Assembly (NCBI GenBank): GCA_964390905.1
Contig: CAYMLO010000034.1
Coordinates: forward strand, 4,791 to 68,790
DNA from: JAFGLZ01 sp964390905
GTDB taxonomy: Bacteria; Planctomycetota; Phycisphaerae; UBA1845; JAFGLZ01
Reading direction: 5' to 3'
DNA length: 64,000 nucleotides
In this document: one piece after another, positions 25,696-34,871 of the stretch
Layout of the letters: the number at the start of each line of letters is the position of its first letter
How positions within the stretch are numbered: position 1 is the stretch's first letter
Notes under the pieces: model-generated
Database searches by the model: none
What the model was told of the DNA's origin: nothing
The model's input: only the letters and a program-made list of their open reading frames with translations
Program-made: the position numbers and the translations under genes

Positions 25696-28644
25696 ATGTT
25701 GCGAATGTGCTCTGTGCCACTGCTCATGTCGGCTGTCTGGATTTCGTCCGGGGCCGTTTCGGTGGCCGAGATCTGGGTCCTGGGTGATTTCGAGACCGAG
25801 GGCTGGGACGGGACGGCGCGGAGCAACGATCACGTCAAGCAAGGGCAGTTTGCCGCCAAGTGGTGTGACGTGCCGGAGCATTCGTTGGTCGGTCCGAAGC
25901 AGGTGCCCAAGGACTGGTCGAACTATGACCGGCTGATGTTCTGGCTGTACTCGGCCAAGGCAAACGGGCAGCGATTGACGATCCTGTGCAACTCGGAGGA
26001 CAAGCAGGACAGGCAGGGGTCGGACTACTATTGCCATCACCTGACAGTCGATTGGCAGGGCTGGCGACTCATCAACCTGCAGCTCGGCACGGACATCCGG
26101 GCCGTTCGGAAGCCGAGGGGATGGCATGAGATCAACAGCCTGAGCATCCGGGCAAGCGGCTGGCGGAACACGCCGCTGGCGGACACGGTGCTTTATCTCG
26201 ACAACGTCAGACTCGTCCGCAGCCCGGCGGCGTTGAAGGTCGATGAGCGCACGTTGACGCGAGAGGTCGACGGCGGCGTGCGCGTGACCTACACGCTGGG
26301 CGTGACCAACCGGTCCGCCAAAGCCCGGCCCTTCGAGCTCGAGTGGCGCGACGCAGCGACGGTTGGTCCGCGTCGAGGCGTCTACAAGCTGGTCGACCCG
26401 CCCCGTCGAACCAACGCCATCGCCCCGGGCGCGACGGCCTCGATCCGCGCGGTCTTGTCCGCCGCGGCCGCTGACCTGAAGCAGCGCGAGCCGCTGACGC
26501 GCGACGCCTTCATCCTGAGGATTAAGTCCGACACCCCAGACGTTCCGGGCCCACAGGTGACCCTCAGCGCGGGCGTTCCCCTGCCGAAACGCAGGCACCC
26601 GTTCCTGTTCGCCGACGCCCAAACGTTCGCGCGGGCCAAGGCCCGGGCAGCCAAGTTCCCCTGGGCCAAGAAGCAGCTCGACGGCATCGTTCGAAGCGCA
26701 GACGGGATCGTCAAACGCCCGCTGGACGTGCCCAACGAGTCCGGCCAATGGAGCCACCACTACGTCTGCAAGAAGTGCGGCGCTGGGCTCCGACACATCG
26801 ACGATAAGCACGTTTGCCGGAAGTGCGGTGAGACGTACACGGGCTGGCCCTACGATCAGGTCGTCATCAGGAGGATCCATGGTCGCAACTGGGCGGACAT
26901 CCGTACGCTGGGCCTGGCCTACGCCCTGACGGGCAAGGAAGCCTACGCCGTCAAGGCCCGCCAGATCCTGCTGGCCTACGCCGAGAAGTACACGACCTAC
27001 GCCCTGCACAACGTCTGGGGTCGGGTGAGCCGATCGGCGGGACGCATCTTCGCCCAGACCCTCGACGAGTCGGTCTCCGTGATTGGCGCGGCGTGGGGAT
27101 ACGACTTGATCTACAACAGCCCCTGCCTCTCGGCCGAGGACAGGCAGAAGATCGAGTCGAAGTTCCTGCGACAGGTCGTCGAGACGATCCGCCGCCATGA
27201 CGCGGGGATCAGCAACTGGCAGTCGTGGCACAACGCCGGGATGGCGGCGGTGGGGTTCTGCCTGCAGGACGACGACATCGCTTCGCAGGCCATCAACGGC
27301 AAGAGCGGCCTGCGGTTCCAGTTCGGCAACAGCGTGCTGAGCGACGGATTCTGGTACGAGGGGACAGCGGCCTACCACTACTACGCGCTCAGCGCGATCC
27401 GCTATGCAGCCGAAGCGGCGCACGCAGCTGGCATCCGCGTCTACGACAACGCGGCGCACAAGTCGCTCTACGCTGCGCCGATCGGGTACGTGTTTCCCGA
27501 CCTGAGTTTCCCCGCTGTCAACGACAGCAACGTCTTTCGGATCACGGGCCAGCACGGGCTGTACGAACTGGCCTACACGCGGTTCGGCGATCCTGAGTTC
27601 CTCCTGGTCGCCCATCACGGCAAGCGGAACAGTCTGGGGGCGTTTCTATGGGGGCCGGACGAACTGCCGAACCCGCCGCCACTGGTCCTGGCCAGCAGGG
27701 ATTTCCAGGGCCTGGGGGCGGCCGTGCTGCGACAGGGAAGCGGCAAGGACCAAATCTACGTCCATCTGGACTACGGTCAGCACGGAGGGGGACATGGGCA
27801 TCCGGACAAGCTGACGATCATCCTGTTCGCACTGGGACGGCAATTGGCGCCCGACCCGTCCCGACTGGCCTACGCCGCACCGTTGCATCGCTCCTGGTAT
27901 CGCCAGACATTCGCCCACAACACCGTTTGCGTGGACCAGGCGAGCCAACGGCCGGCCGAGGGCAAGCTGACACTGTTCGGTTCACAGCCCGGCCTGTCGG
28001 TCGCCCAAGCCGAGTGCGTAACCGCGTATCCCGGCGTGCAAATGAACCGGACCGTCGCGGTCACCGACCGGTACGTTATCGACGTGTTCGCGGTGCGCGG
28101 CGACCAGGCGCACACGTACGACTGGCTGTACCACAACTTCGGCCGGCTCGAGCCCGGCCTGGCCACCACCCCGCCTGATACGCCTCCGGGCAAGACCAAC
28201 GGCTACCAGCACATGAAGGACGTGACCCAGGCCGAGACGGCCGAGTGCTGGACCGCCGATTTCAGACAGCCCGACGCCAACGTCCGCCTACGGATGCTCG
28301 GCGCTGCGGGCACGGTGCTCTACTTCGGGACGGGCATGAGCGAGAATCCTCCCCGTTCCTGCCCGATGGTGGCAGTGCGGCGCAAGACGAAGCGGACCAC
28401 GTTCATCTCGCTCCTGGAGCCCTACCGCGACCGTCCCGTGGTCACGGGCATGAGAACGATTCCCGTGACTGGTGACGCTAACGCGCTGGCGCTGGAGATC
28501 ACGCGTGGAGACACGCGCGACCTGCTGCTCATCGCCGATCGCGTTGGGATCGAGCGCGGATTCGGCGGCGTCAAGAGCCGGGCTCGGGCATGCCGGGTGA
28601 CGGTTCGCGACGACAAGCCCGACAAGACGATCGAGATTGACTGA
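25696..28644 (+). CDS. Heparinase II/III-type polysaccharide lyase
   Basis: A 982-residue exported protein with AGGAGG before ATG and a signal peptide ending near VSVAE. Residues about 25-175 form a carbohydrate-binding jelly-roll (WVLGDFETEGWDG, TVLYLDNVRL). A CxxC...CxxC zinc knuckle (YVCKKCGAGL, HVCRKCGETY) follows near residue 355. Then comes the (alpha/alpha)6 alginate-lyase/heparinase toroid (NWQSWHNAGMAAVG, GFWYEGTAAYHYYA) and the heparinase II/III beta-sandwich with YGQHGGGHGHPDKL, which supplies metal and catalytic residues. These lyases cleave uronic-acid-containing glycans by beta-elimination. It is the third gene of the operon. Confidence 0.87.
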   Translation: MLRMCSVPLLMSAVWISSGAVSVAEIWVLGDFETEGWDGTARSNDHVKQGQFAAKWCDVPEHSLVGPKQVPKDWSNYDRLMFWLYSAKANGQRLTILCNSEDKQDRQGSDYYCHHLTVDWQGWRLINLQLGTDIRAVRKPRGWHEINSLSIRASGWRNTPLADTVLYLDNVRLVRSPAALKVDERTLTREVDGGVRVTYTLGVTNRSAKARPFELEWRDAATVGPRRGVYKLVDPPRRTNAIAPGATASIRAVLSAAAADLKQREPLTRDAFILRIKSDTPDVPGPQVTLSAGVPLPKRRHPFLFADAQTFARAKARAAKFPWAKKQLDGIVRSADGIVKRPLDVPNESGQWSHHYVCKKCGAGLRHIDDKHVCRKCGETYTGWPYDQVVIRRIHGRNWADIRTLGLAYALTGKEAYAVKARQILLAYAEKYTTYALHNVWGRVSRSAGRIFAQTLDESVSVIGAAWGYDLIYNSPCLSAEDRQKIESKFLRQVVETIRRHDAGISNWQSWHNAGMAAVGFCLQDDDIASQAINGKSGLRFQFGNSVLSDGFWYEGTAAYHYYALSAIRYAAEAAHAAGIRVYDNAAHKSLYAAPIGYVFPDLSFPAVNDSNVFRITGQHGLYELAYTRFGDPEFLLVAHHGKRNSLGAFLWGPDELPNPPPLVLASRDFQGLGAAVLRQGSGKDQIYVHLDYGQHGGGHGHPDKLTIILFALGRQLAPDPSRLAYAAPLHRSWYRQTFAHNTVCVDQASQRPAEGKLTLFGSQPGLSVAQAECVTAYPGVQMNRTVAVTDRYVIDVFAVRGDQAHTYDWLYHNFGRLEPGLATTPPDTPPGKTNGYQHMKDVTQAETAECWTADFRQPDANVRLRMLGAAGTVLYFGTGMSENPPRSCPMVAVRRKTKRTTFISLLEPYRDRPVVTGMRTIPVTGDANALALEITRGDTRDLLLIADRVGIERGFGGVKSRARACRVTVRDDKPDKTIEID

Positions 28645-28675
28645 GGTCCGCCCGATCACGGCCTTGATGGGCGCA

Positions 28676-28747
28676 AAAAAAAGGCCTGGTCGCTGTAGAT
28701 GGGCTAGGGGGGGATAACCCATCCGTGTGGATCGCGACCAGGCTTTT
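28676..28747 (+). terminator. Two-tier hairpin terminator, possibly bidirectional
   Basis: Outer arms GCCTGGTCGC (28684-28693) and GCGACCAGGC (28734-28743) pair perfectly. An inner six-base stem GATGGG/CCCATC (28698-28703 with 28718-28723) sits within. TTTT follows on the + strand and eight A residues precede the stem, giving a T-run on the other strand. It lies 32 bases after the lyase stop and probably ends the three-gene operon. Confidence 0.75.
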
Positions 28748-29040
28748 CGGTCTAGACTGACTTCCTCGTGTGGCAAATGGGCTTAGATCTGCGTACAGAC
28801 AGTACCCTTGTCGCCCGCCCACTACAGTATATTGTTACCGATATCCAGCCGATGTCAAGCCAAATTGGAGCCCTGTTCGCCAAACATAACAGAAGATTGG
28901 CCGACCACGACCAGGGGGGGTACAATCCCCATCGACGAGCAACCCACCGGCGGAGACGCACAGGGGTGTGCAAGCCGCTGTACGCCAGCGTCAGGTAACC
29001 CCAGGCCGTCGGCGCAAGCATGCTGGTGCGAGGTGATTCG
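28748..29040. other. Non-coding space and leader of dapB
   Basis: With the terminator this forms a 396-base gap. It is less GC-rich than its surroundings. A seven-G run followed by TACAAT at about 28922 may be a -10 element. AGGTGA before 29041 is the ribosome-binding site of dapB. No riboswitch of known type was recognised, although a lysine element in front of dapB would have been plausible. Confidence 0.35.
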
Positions 29041-29847
29041 ATGACAAGACTGGCTGTCTCAGGAGCTGCGGGTCGAATGGGACAGCGGATCATCGCCCTG
29101 GCCCATCAGGACGATCGATTCGAGATCGCCGCCGCCTTGGAAGCCGCAGGACATCCCGCCCTCGGCCGGGACGCCGGCGAGCTGGCCGGCGTCGGCCCGC
29201 TCGCAACGCCGATCCGGCCGCATGCCGACGCGGACGAGGGCGCCGAGTTCGACGTCTTGATCGACTTCTCCCTGCCGGCTGGGACGATGGCGTCCGTGGA
29301 CCTCTGCCTCAAGGTCAGACGTCCCATGGTCATCGGAACGACCGGCCACGCCGACGAGGAACTGGCGCGAATCCGCGCCGCCGCCGAGACCCTCCCGGTG
29401 CTCAAGGCGCCGAACATGGCGGTCGGTGTGAACGTGCTGTTTCGCCTCGCCGGACAGGTGGCGGCGGCTTTGGGCGACGAATACGACATCGAGATCGTCG
29501 AGTCGCACCACCGGTTCAAGGCCGACGCGCCCAGCGGCACAGCCATGGAGTTGCTCAACCAGGTCTGCCAGGCCACCGGCCGCGATCCAACCAGCGACGC
29601 CGCCTACGGCCGGCAGGGACAGACCGGCCAACGTCCGCCGCGTCAGATCGGCATGCACGCCCTCCGCGTCGGCGACACCGTCGGCGAGCACGAGGTCCAC
29701 TTCGGCTGCCTCGGCGAGACGCTCGTCTTGCGTCACGCCGCCCACACCCGCGACACGTTCACCCGTGGCGCCCTTCGCGCCGCGGCTTGGGTCGTTGGCA
29801 GGCCGCCCGGGTTCTACACCATGCAGGATGTGCTGTTTGGGAGTTGA
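29041..29847 (+). CDS. dapB: 4-hydroxy-tetrahydrodipicolinate reductase
   Basis: A 268-residue DapB, which reduces the product of DapA with NAD(P)H in the lysine and meso-diaminopimelate pathway. The cofactor motif is SGAAGRMGQ. VIGTTGH and APNMAVGVNVL follow. The catalytic signature is ESHHRFKADAPSGTA with the His-His pair and the lysine. ATG at 29041 is preferred over an upstream TG-start seven residues earlier because of its AGGTGA site. It is a single gene; the convergent DUF4097 gene ends 12 bases away. DAP synthesis implies a peptidoglycan wall. Confidence 0.95.
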   Translation: MTRLAVSGAAGRMGQRIIALAHQDDRFEIAAALEAAGHPALGRDAGELAGVGPLATPIRPHADADEGAEFDVLIDFSLPAGTMASVDLCLKVRRPMVIGTTGHADEELARIRAAAETLPVLKAPNMAVGVNVLFRLAGQVAAALGDEYDIEIVESHHRFKADAPSGTAMELLNQVCQATGRDPTSDAAYGRQGQTGQRPPRQIGMHALRVGDTVGEHEVHFGCLGETLVLRHAAHTRDTFTRGALRAAAWVVGRPPGFYTMQDVLFGS

Positions 29848-29858
29848 CCCCGCCGCCG

Positions 29859-30824
29859 TCATTTGCCGGCGTCGCTCGTGCGGAACCTCAGCGACGCGTT
29901 GGATGACCTCAGTTCGATCGCCCCCCCGCCACCGTTCAGCGTGGCGATGAGTTGGTTCTGGCTCGATTCGAGATCGGCGACGGTCACGTTTTTGAGATCG
30001 GCGTCGACGCGTCCGTCACTCGTCCGCATGTGAAGCCTTGCCTTGACGGTCGCAGGCACCTCAACCGTCACCCCGCCGTTGCTGGTCACCGCGCGGATCT
30101 CGGGGATGTCCTGCAGTGACGCAATCTCAAGATCGATCGGGCCGTTGCTCGCCCGCAGATCCACGTTCCCCCGGAGTTGCCTGGCCCGGATCCCGCCGTT
30201 GGCGGTATCGGTCTTCACGCGCTGATCCCCTACCCGGATCAGCTCGACCGAGCCGTTCGACGTCTGGATGTCCACGTCCCCGATGACGTCCTTGGCGACC
30301 ACCTTGTCGTTGCCGGTTTGAATGCGCGTCGTCCCCTTGACGTTTGCGACGTGGACAGCCGCGTTGGTCGTTGAGAGGTCCGCGTCGCCTTCGATGCCGG
30401 CAAGCTTGATTCGCGCGTTGTAGGTCTTCGCCTTGACGGCAATGACGGGCGGGAGGGCAATCGTGAAGGACGCTCCGCTGCTGCCTCTGTATCTGACCGG
30501 CGGCACGCGGGCGGCGATCCGGAGCACCTCGGGCTTCTTCGGGTCCCGCTTGACTTCGATGACGATCTTCTCGGCGCTCGCCTCTGCCTCCGCCTGGGTG
30601 CGGCCGCGGGCGAACTTCTGGCCCTGGATGCGGATGCTCTCCTGGTTGGGATCGCCCCGCACCTCGATCGCCCCGTTTTGCGTCTCGACGACGATCTGGC
30701 GGATGCCCTTGGCCTCCGCAATCTCGTCGAAGTCAACCGTGGCCTGGAACGAATAGACCCGACACCCGACCAGAGGCATTGTCCCCACCAGGAGCAAGGC
30801 CGCCGCCCATCTCGTTCGTCTCAT
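29859..30824 (-). CDS. DUF4097-like beta-repeat lipoprotein (paralog 1)
   Basis: A 321-residue lipoprotein. ATG at 30824 has GGGAG nine bases upstream and a lipobox LVGC. The body is a right-handed beta-helix-like array of short repeats: VVETQNGAIEVRG, VDIQTSNGSVEL, VKTDTANGGIRA, VDLRASNGPIDL, VTSNGGVTVEV, LHMRTSDGRVDA. This is the DUF4097 ('putative adhesin') pattern. Its neighbour at 30963-31949 has the same architecture and start region, so the two arose by tandem duplication. Function unknown; DUF4097 proteins are often linked to envelope stress or PspC-type regulation in other bacteria. Confidence 0.8.
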   Translation of the reverse strand: MRRTRWAAALLLVGTMPLVGCRVYSFQATVDFDEIAEAKGIRQIVVETQNGAIEVRGDPNQESIRIQGQKFARGRTQAEAEASAEKIVIEVKRDPKKPEVLRIAARVPPVRYRGSSGASFTIALPPVIAVKAKTYNARIKLAGIEGDADLSTTNAAVHVANVKGTTRIQTGNDKVVAKDVIGDVDIQTSNGSVELIRVGDQRVKTDTANGGIRARQLRGNVDLRASNGPIDLEIASLQDIPEIRAVTSNGGVTVEVPATVKARLHMRTSDGRVDADLKNVTVADLESSQNQLIATLNGGGGAIELRSSNASLRFRTSDAGK

Positions 30825-30962
30825 GGCACGCATCTCCCGCCAATGAGATGTGGTATGCGGAGTGTCACCGCGGCTGATCCCACCGGTCATTCAACAGGGC
30901 CCCCTACAACTTGGCAGTCGCTTCTGAGGCACAAGTATTTCAGCGGTTTGCCTTCCTGTCGC

Positions 30963-31949
30963 CTACGGTCCGCCGCCTTCCGTCGTTCGGAAGCGAACCG
31001 ATCCGTGCCGGGTCTCCATGTCGATCGATCCCCCGCCACCGTTGACGGTGACGGCCAGCGTCCGGTGCTCCGATCGGAGGTCCGTGACGGCCACGCCCTT
31101 CAGGTCCGCATCGATGTCCCCAAAGTCGGTGTGCATCCGCAGCCTTGCCTGGACCGTCCTGGGCACCTCTACTTCCACGCGGCCGAAACTCGTGATCGCC
31201 TTGATTTCGGGCCTCTCCGGAACCGACAACGCGCGCAGCTTGACGAAACCGTGCCGGGTCTGCAGGTCGGCGGCGCCGTGCACCTGTTCAGCGCGGATGT
31301 CGCCGAACGACGTGTGGGCCTTGATCCGGTCGGCGCGAACCTCGGTCAGCTCGATATCGCCGTGGCGGGTGCCCACGTCCAGCTCCCCGTCGACCCGGTC
31401 AGCCGCCACGTCTCCGTACCGCGTCCGCGCACGGACCTTCCCCCGGGTCTTGAGGACCGAGACGTCCCCGTACTTCGTGTCGATGTCCAGGTCGTTCACG
31501 GCGTCGGTCACCTCGATCCGGCCGTAGGCGCTCTTCAGCGCGAGCGACGGCCCCGTCGGCACCGTGATCCGGAAATGCACCCCTTGGTCGCGCGACGGCT
31601 CGGTCAACGGAAGGCGGGCCACGATCCGCAACAGGCTCGATCGGGCCGGCTCCCGACGGACCTCGACCCTGATCCGCTCCGCCTGTGTCCGGGCCTCCTG
31701 CTCGGTCAGGCCCCGGGACCATCGCTCCGCCTCGATCTGGATGTCTTTCCGCTGGGGGTCGCCCTGGATCTCGATCGTGCCCTTCGGCGTCTCCACGACG
31801 ATCTTGCGGATCCCATCCAGGTCGATCGCCCTGTCGAGGGCGATCGTTTCCCGGAACCCCACCGAAGCCCTGGCCGGATACGACACGCACCCGACGCTCT
31901 GAGCAACCAACAGCACGGTCCCCAGCACCGCCCATCGTGTCCGCGTCAT
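30963..31949 (-). CDS. DUF4097-like beta-repeat lipoprotein (paralog 2)
   Basis: A 328-residue lipoprotein with lipobox SVGC and GGGAG eight bases before ATG. Repeats: VVETPKGTIEIQG, IDTKYGDVSVL, ARTRYGDVAA, VGTRHGDIELT, AHTSFGDIRA, LQTRHGFVKL, MHTDFGDIDADL, METRHGSVRF. The N-terminal segments of both paralogs align closely (VVETxxGxIEVxGDP). In this copy the repeat signature is (Y/H/F)GD where paralog 1 has (S/A)NG, a consistent switch along the array. It is transcribed upstream of paralog 1 with a 138-base gap. A 279-base space on its 5' side, up to the small gene at 32229, shows no gene. Confidence 0.8.
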   Translation of the reverse strand: MTRTRWAVLGTVLLVAQSVGCVSYPARASVGFRETIALDRAIDLDGIRKIVVETPKGTIEIQGDPQRKDIQIEAERWSRGLTEQEARTQAERIRVEVRREPARSSLLRIVARLPLTEPSRDQGVHFRITVPTGPSLALKSAYGRIEVTDAVNDLDIDTKYGDVSVLKTRGKVRARTRYGDVAADRVDGELDVGTRHGDIELTEVRADRIKAHTSFGDIRAEQVHGAADLQTRHGFVKLRALSVPERPEIKAITSFGRVEVEVPRTVQARLRMHTDFGDIDADLKGVAVTDLRSEHRTLAVTVNGGGGSIDMETRHGSVRFRTTEGGGP

Positions 31950-32228
31950 GGCGATTATCTCCCGGTCGAGAAGTGAAGCTCAGGAAACCCGCGCGCCCGG
32001 GCTCCCACGAGAACGGAACCACCTACCCATCTATGGATAGTCGCTTCTGGCGCAGAAAGGTTAGCAGAATTCCGGACAGCGCCTACGTTTTTTCGGCGAG
32101 GCGGGTGCTCTCCGCGACAGACAGGCCTCAGTCCGTGCGTGGGTGGGCCCCGCGACTCCCCCTTCCCCCAAGCCGGCTGTTGGCGCCCCGGAGCACGCTG
32201 CCTGCGCAGTACCACACGCGGTCGACTC

Positions 32229-32426
32229 CTACGCGAGACTCCGTCGGCGGAGGCGGCCCTCGTCCCCGGATTTGCCCGGACGCCCGTAGCCGATCACGCG
32301 GTGGCGGTGCTGGGCCTCGATCTGCTTGGCCCATTCCAAGAGGCGATGCTTGTCCTGTCCGCAACGGTCAGCGATCTGGCGCCGGGCGGATCGAACGCGC
32401 TTCACAACAGGATCATCATGCGCCAT
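32229..32426 (-). CDS. Small conserved-type hypothetical protein
   Basis: A 65-residue helical protein beginning MAHDDPVVKRVRSARR with GGAG nine bases upstream. The pattern 'DPxVxxVRxxRxxIAxxxG-D...LLEWAK' is seen in many short solitary bacterial proteins of unknown function. The tail is basic. It ends in the gap before the DUF4097 pair and starts just before the URO-D gene stop on the same strand (26 bases), so it may be co-transcribed. Confidence 0.5.
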   Translation of the reverse strand: MAHDDPVVKRVRSARRQIADRCGQDKHRLLEWAKQIEAQHRHRVIGYGRPGKSGDEGRLRRRSLA

Positions 32427-32452
32427 GTTCGATCTCCGTTCGGGCAAACCGG

Positions 32453-33484
32453 TTAGCGGTTGCCATATTCCTCAACGGCCTCCAGGTAGCACTCGATCGA
32501 GGGGATCGGGACGGTGTAGGGGATGTGGTTGCCGACGGCGAAGAAGTAGCCCGGGCAGTCGCGGCCCAGATCGGCGCAGCGCCTGACCTCGGCCCGGATC
32601 TCGGCGGGGCCCTTGAACTGCAGGATCCGCGAGTCGATGTTGCCGATGATGACGTGCGTCCGGCCGTAGCGCTCGACGATGGTCTCCAGACTCGTCAGCG
32701 GCTCGAAGATGAAGCCCCCCGCCCCGGCGTCGGCTAGGTCGTCGATGAAGGCGTCGAAGTTCCCGTCCGAGCAGAACAGGACCTGGATGCCGGCCTCGCG
32801 GAGCGGCGCCCACATCCGCTTGTGACGCGGGAAGACGTATTGGCGCATCCAGTCCGGCGAGAAGACCGGACCCGATGCCCAGACGATGTCATCGTGGCAC
32901 AGGAAGATGGGGACCTTCGCCCGGATGTGCGCCTCGACCACCATCATCGTGATCTCGAAGAACCCCTCCATCACGCGGTCGAAGCGGTCCGGATCCATCA
33001 TGGCCGCGGCCATGAACCGCTCCCACCCGAACGTCACGATCGCCCAGGTGAAGACCGAGTTGTAGAACCCACCCGGGAAAACGGCCTCGGGATAGGCAGC
33101 CTGGCTCTGGTCATAGTGTCGTCGTACGTCCTGGGTGAGCGCTTCGATCGTGGGCAGGTTGGCGGCCTGGACCGGGTCGAACTTGAGGACATCCTCTTCG
33201 GTCTCGATCTCGTAGTGAGAGGCCCAGGGCGTCTCGGTCTCGTAGAACTTGGCCCGGCCCATGTCGGCCCGGGGCAGGCCCCAGTCGCGGCTGTAGCAGC
33301 TCCAGATGAAGTCGTAGTCCAACGCCCGGGCCAGCGCCGGGCCCACCTGGCTGCTCTGCGTCTCGTCCTCCGGGTCGATGCCCGTCACCTTCATGATGAA
33401 CTGCCGGTGCGAGATGTACTCCGTCTGCGGGATCTGGTCGGTCATCTCCAGGCGCAGGGCCCTGGAACCCCGTTCGTAGCTCAT
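32453..33484 (-). CDS. Uroporphyrinogen decarboxylase (URO-D) family protein
   Basis: A 343-residue TIM-barrel protein. The fold is seen in PIFLCHDDIVWASGPVFSP, MWAPLREAGIQVLFCSDGN, GAGGFIFEPLTSLE and VIIGNIDSRILQF. It belongs to the URO-D superfamily branch that includes corrinoid-linked methyltransferases rather than HemE: the early Arg/Asp substrate-binding block of HemE is not recognisable. It may act in methyl transfer or in an unknown pathway. ATG at 33484 has GGAGGAG about 11 bases upstream. The DUF6807 gene lies 100 bases upstream on the same strand. Confidence 0.75.
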   Translation of the reverse strand: MSYERGSRALRLEMTDQIPQTEYISHRQFIMKVTGIDPEDETQSSQVGPALARALDYDFIWSCYSRDWGLPRADMGRAKFYETETPWASHYEIETEEDVLKFDPVQAANLPTIEALTQDVRRHYDQSQAAYPEAVFPGGFYNSVFTWAIVTFGWERFMAAAMMDPDRFDRVMEGFFEITMMVVEAHIRAKVPIFLCHDDIVWASGPVFSPDWMRQYVFPRHKRMWAPLREAGIQVLFCSDGNFDAFIDDLADAGAGGFIFEPLTSLETIVERYGRTHVIIGNIDSRILQFKGPAEIRAEVRRCADLGRDCPGYFFAVGNHIPYTVPIPSIECYLEAVEEYGNR

Positions 33485-33584
33485 GGAGCGTCGTCTCCTC
33501 CTCCCGAATTCGCTGAAGGTCGGAACCGGGGTGGGCCAATCCCCGACGGGCAGAAGGCGGCGCGCCCGCCCCCGGCGAGCCGGA

Positions 33585-34871
33585 CTACTTGGCCTTCCCG
33601 ACCGGCTCGAGCGTGACCTTGGGTGGGTCCACGAAATCCGCCGCCCATCGGTCGTTGAGCTTGCGATCGGGCGGCCCGTCATGGACCACACAGCGATAGC
33701 GGAGCTCGAGCGATTCTCCTGCCTTGATGGTGTACGCCTCCCGTTGGGCGAAGGCGTAGCAGAAGTACGGCATGCCGGGGTGGATCCGGACGGCGGTCGG
33801 ATAGGTCGGGTTCGACGGGTGGTCGATTAGGGTCAGGCCGGCCTCGCCGCCCGTCGGCAGAACCCCGGCCATGTCTACCCACCGGGCCCCCTCGGTCCTG
33901 CCCTTCCGGGCGTCGTAGCCGTCGCTGGCTTCGATCTTGGGGCGCTTGGCCCCCAACCACTCCGGTCGACCGCGATAGGCCATGCCGCCATACGGGTACT
34001 TGGCCAGGACCACGTCCTGGTCGGCGGCGGTGTGGCGGATGTCGAAGTCGACGATCCACGGTCCGGTCGGGCAGGCGTAGATGCGACCAACCCAGGTCTC
34101 CTTGATCGCCACACGGTTGTTGGCCACGCAGTCGTTGTCAGCGACGAACCCGCCAAACACAGGTCCGCCCCCCACACGGTCCAGGCGCTTGTGGAGGGTT
34201 CGACCCCGCCTGGCCTTGAGGTTCCAGAAATCGGCCTTGTACTTGCCGATCTTGGCCCGCGTCCAAGCGAAGAACAGACCGCGCTGATGGGGGTGCGACT
34301 CGGGGAAATCGTCCGTGATGATCTGCCCGCACGGGGCCCACACCGGATGAAAATACGCCATCCGGTCGAAGACGTTCCGCTTGCCCGGCTCCTTCTGGAC
34401 GAGCCCGTAGTTGTACTTGGCGATCGATCTCCCCGCGTGCCTGAACAGCAACGCCTTGCCCTTGTCGTCCTCGACCTGCACGTCCTTGGTTGACACGACG
34501 CGATCGGCTGCCCGCAACCGGAACCGCCGCACACTGCCGGCGGGGGTCTTGCCGGCAAGCGTGAAGACCAGGGCACCCGCCCCCGACGCCTTCATCGGCG
34601 GATCGGTCGACGTTTGCCATTGTGCCAGCAAGGGCTTGGACGACGCGCCTTGTCCCTCCTCGAGGAGTTCGAAGGTCCTCTGGGCCGATCCGCCTGGCGG
34701 CAAGATCTGTGCCCACGGCGCTGCGGTTGAAGCCGGCACCAGCACGGGGGTGTCGACCCGTTCATGCCGCCCCGCCTCAACGATGACGAGGGCGATGTCC
34801 TTGCCCGGCGAGGCGCTGGGTCCGTTTGCGGCGGCAACCGCCGACAACATCGAGACCAGGCCAGTCCACAT
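33585..34871 (-). CDS. DUF6807 / PmoA-like family secreted protein
   Basis: A 428-residue protein. ATG at 34871 gives a signal peptide ending near SAVAAANG, with AAAGGTGG upstream. The C-terminal 290 residues carry the 'PmoA family' pattern of planctomycetes: SIAKYNYGLVQKEPG, RMAYFHPVWAPCGQIITDDFP, HPHQRGLFFAWTR, TLIDHPSNPTYPTAVRIHPGMPYF and a closing KAGESLELRYRCVVHDG. These proteins are unrelated in role to methane monooxygenase despite the label; the beta-sandwich fold resembles aldose-epimerase-like or sugar-binding domains. Residues 20-180 are a less conserved N-terminal domain. Role unknown, probably glycan-related. Confidence 0.75.
   Translation of the reverse strand: MWTGLVSMLSAVAAANGPSASPGKDIALVIVEAGRHERVDTPVLVPASTAAPWAQILPPGGSAQRTFELLEEGQGASSKPLLAQWQTSTDPPMKASGAGALVFTLAGKTPAGSVRRFRLRAADRVVSTKDVQVEDDKGKALLFRHAGRSIAKYNYGLVQKEPGKRNVFDRMAYFHPVWAPCGQIITDDFPESHPHQRGLFFAWTRAKIGKYKADFWNLKARRGRTLHKRLDRVGGGPVFGGFVADNDCVANNRVAIKETWVGRIYACPTGPWIVDFDIRHTAADQDVVLAKYPYGGMAYRGRPEWLGAKRPKIEASDGYDARKGRTEGARWVDMAGVLPTGGEAGLTLIDHPSNPTYPTAVRIHPGMPYFCYAFAQREAYTIKAGESLELRYRCVVHDGPPDRKLNDRWAADFVDPPKVTLEPVGKAK

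Noticed and set aside
28748..29040. Riboswitch before dapB
   Set aside because: No lysine-riboswitch core could be aligned by eye; only a G-run, TACAAT and the ribosome-binding site are visible.
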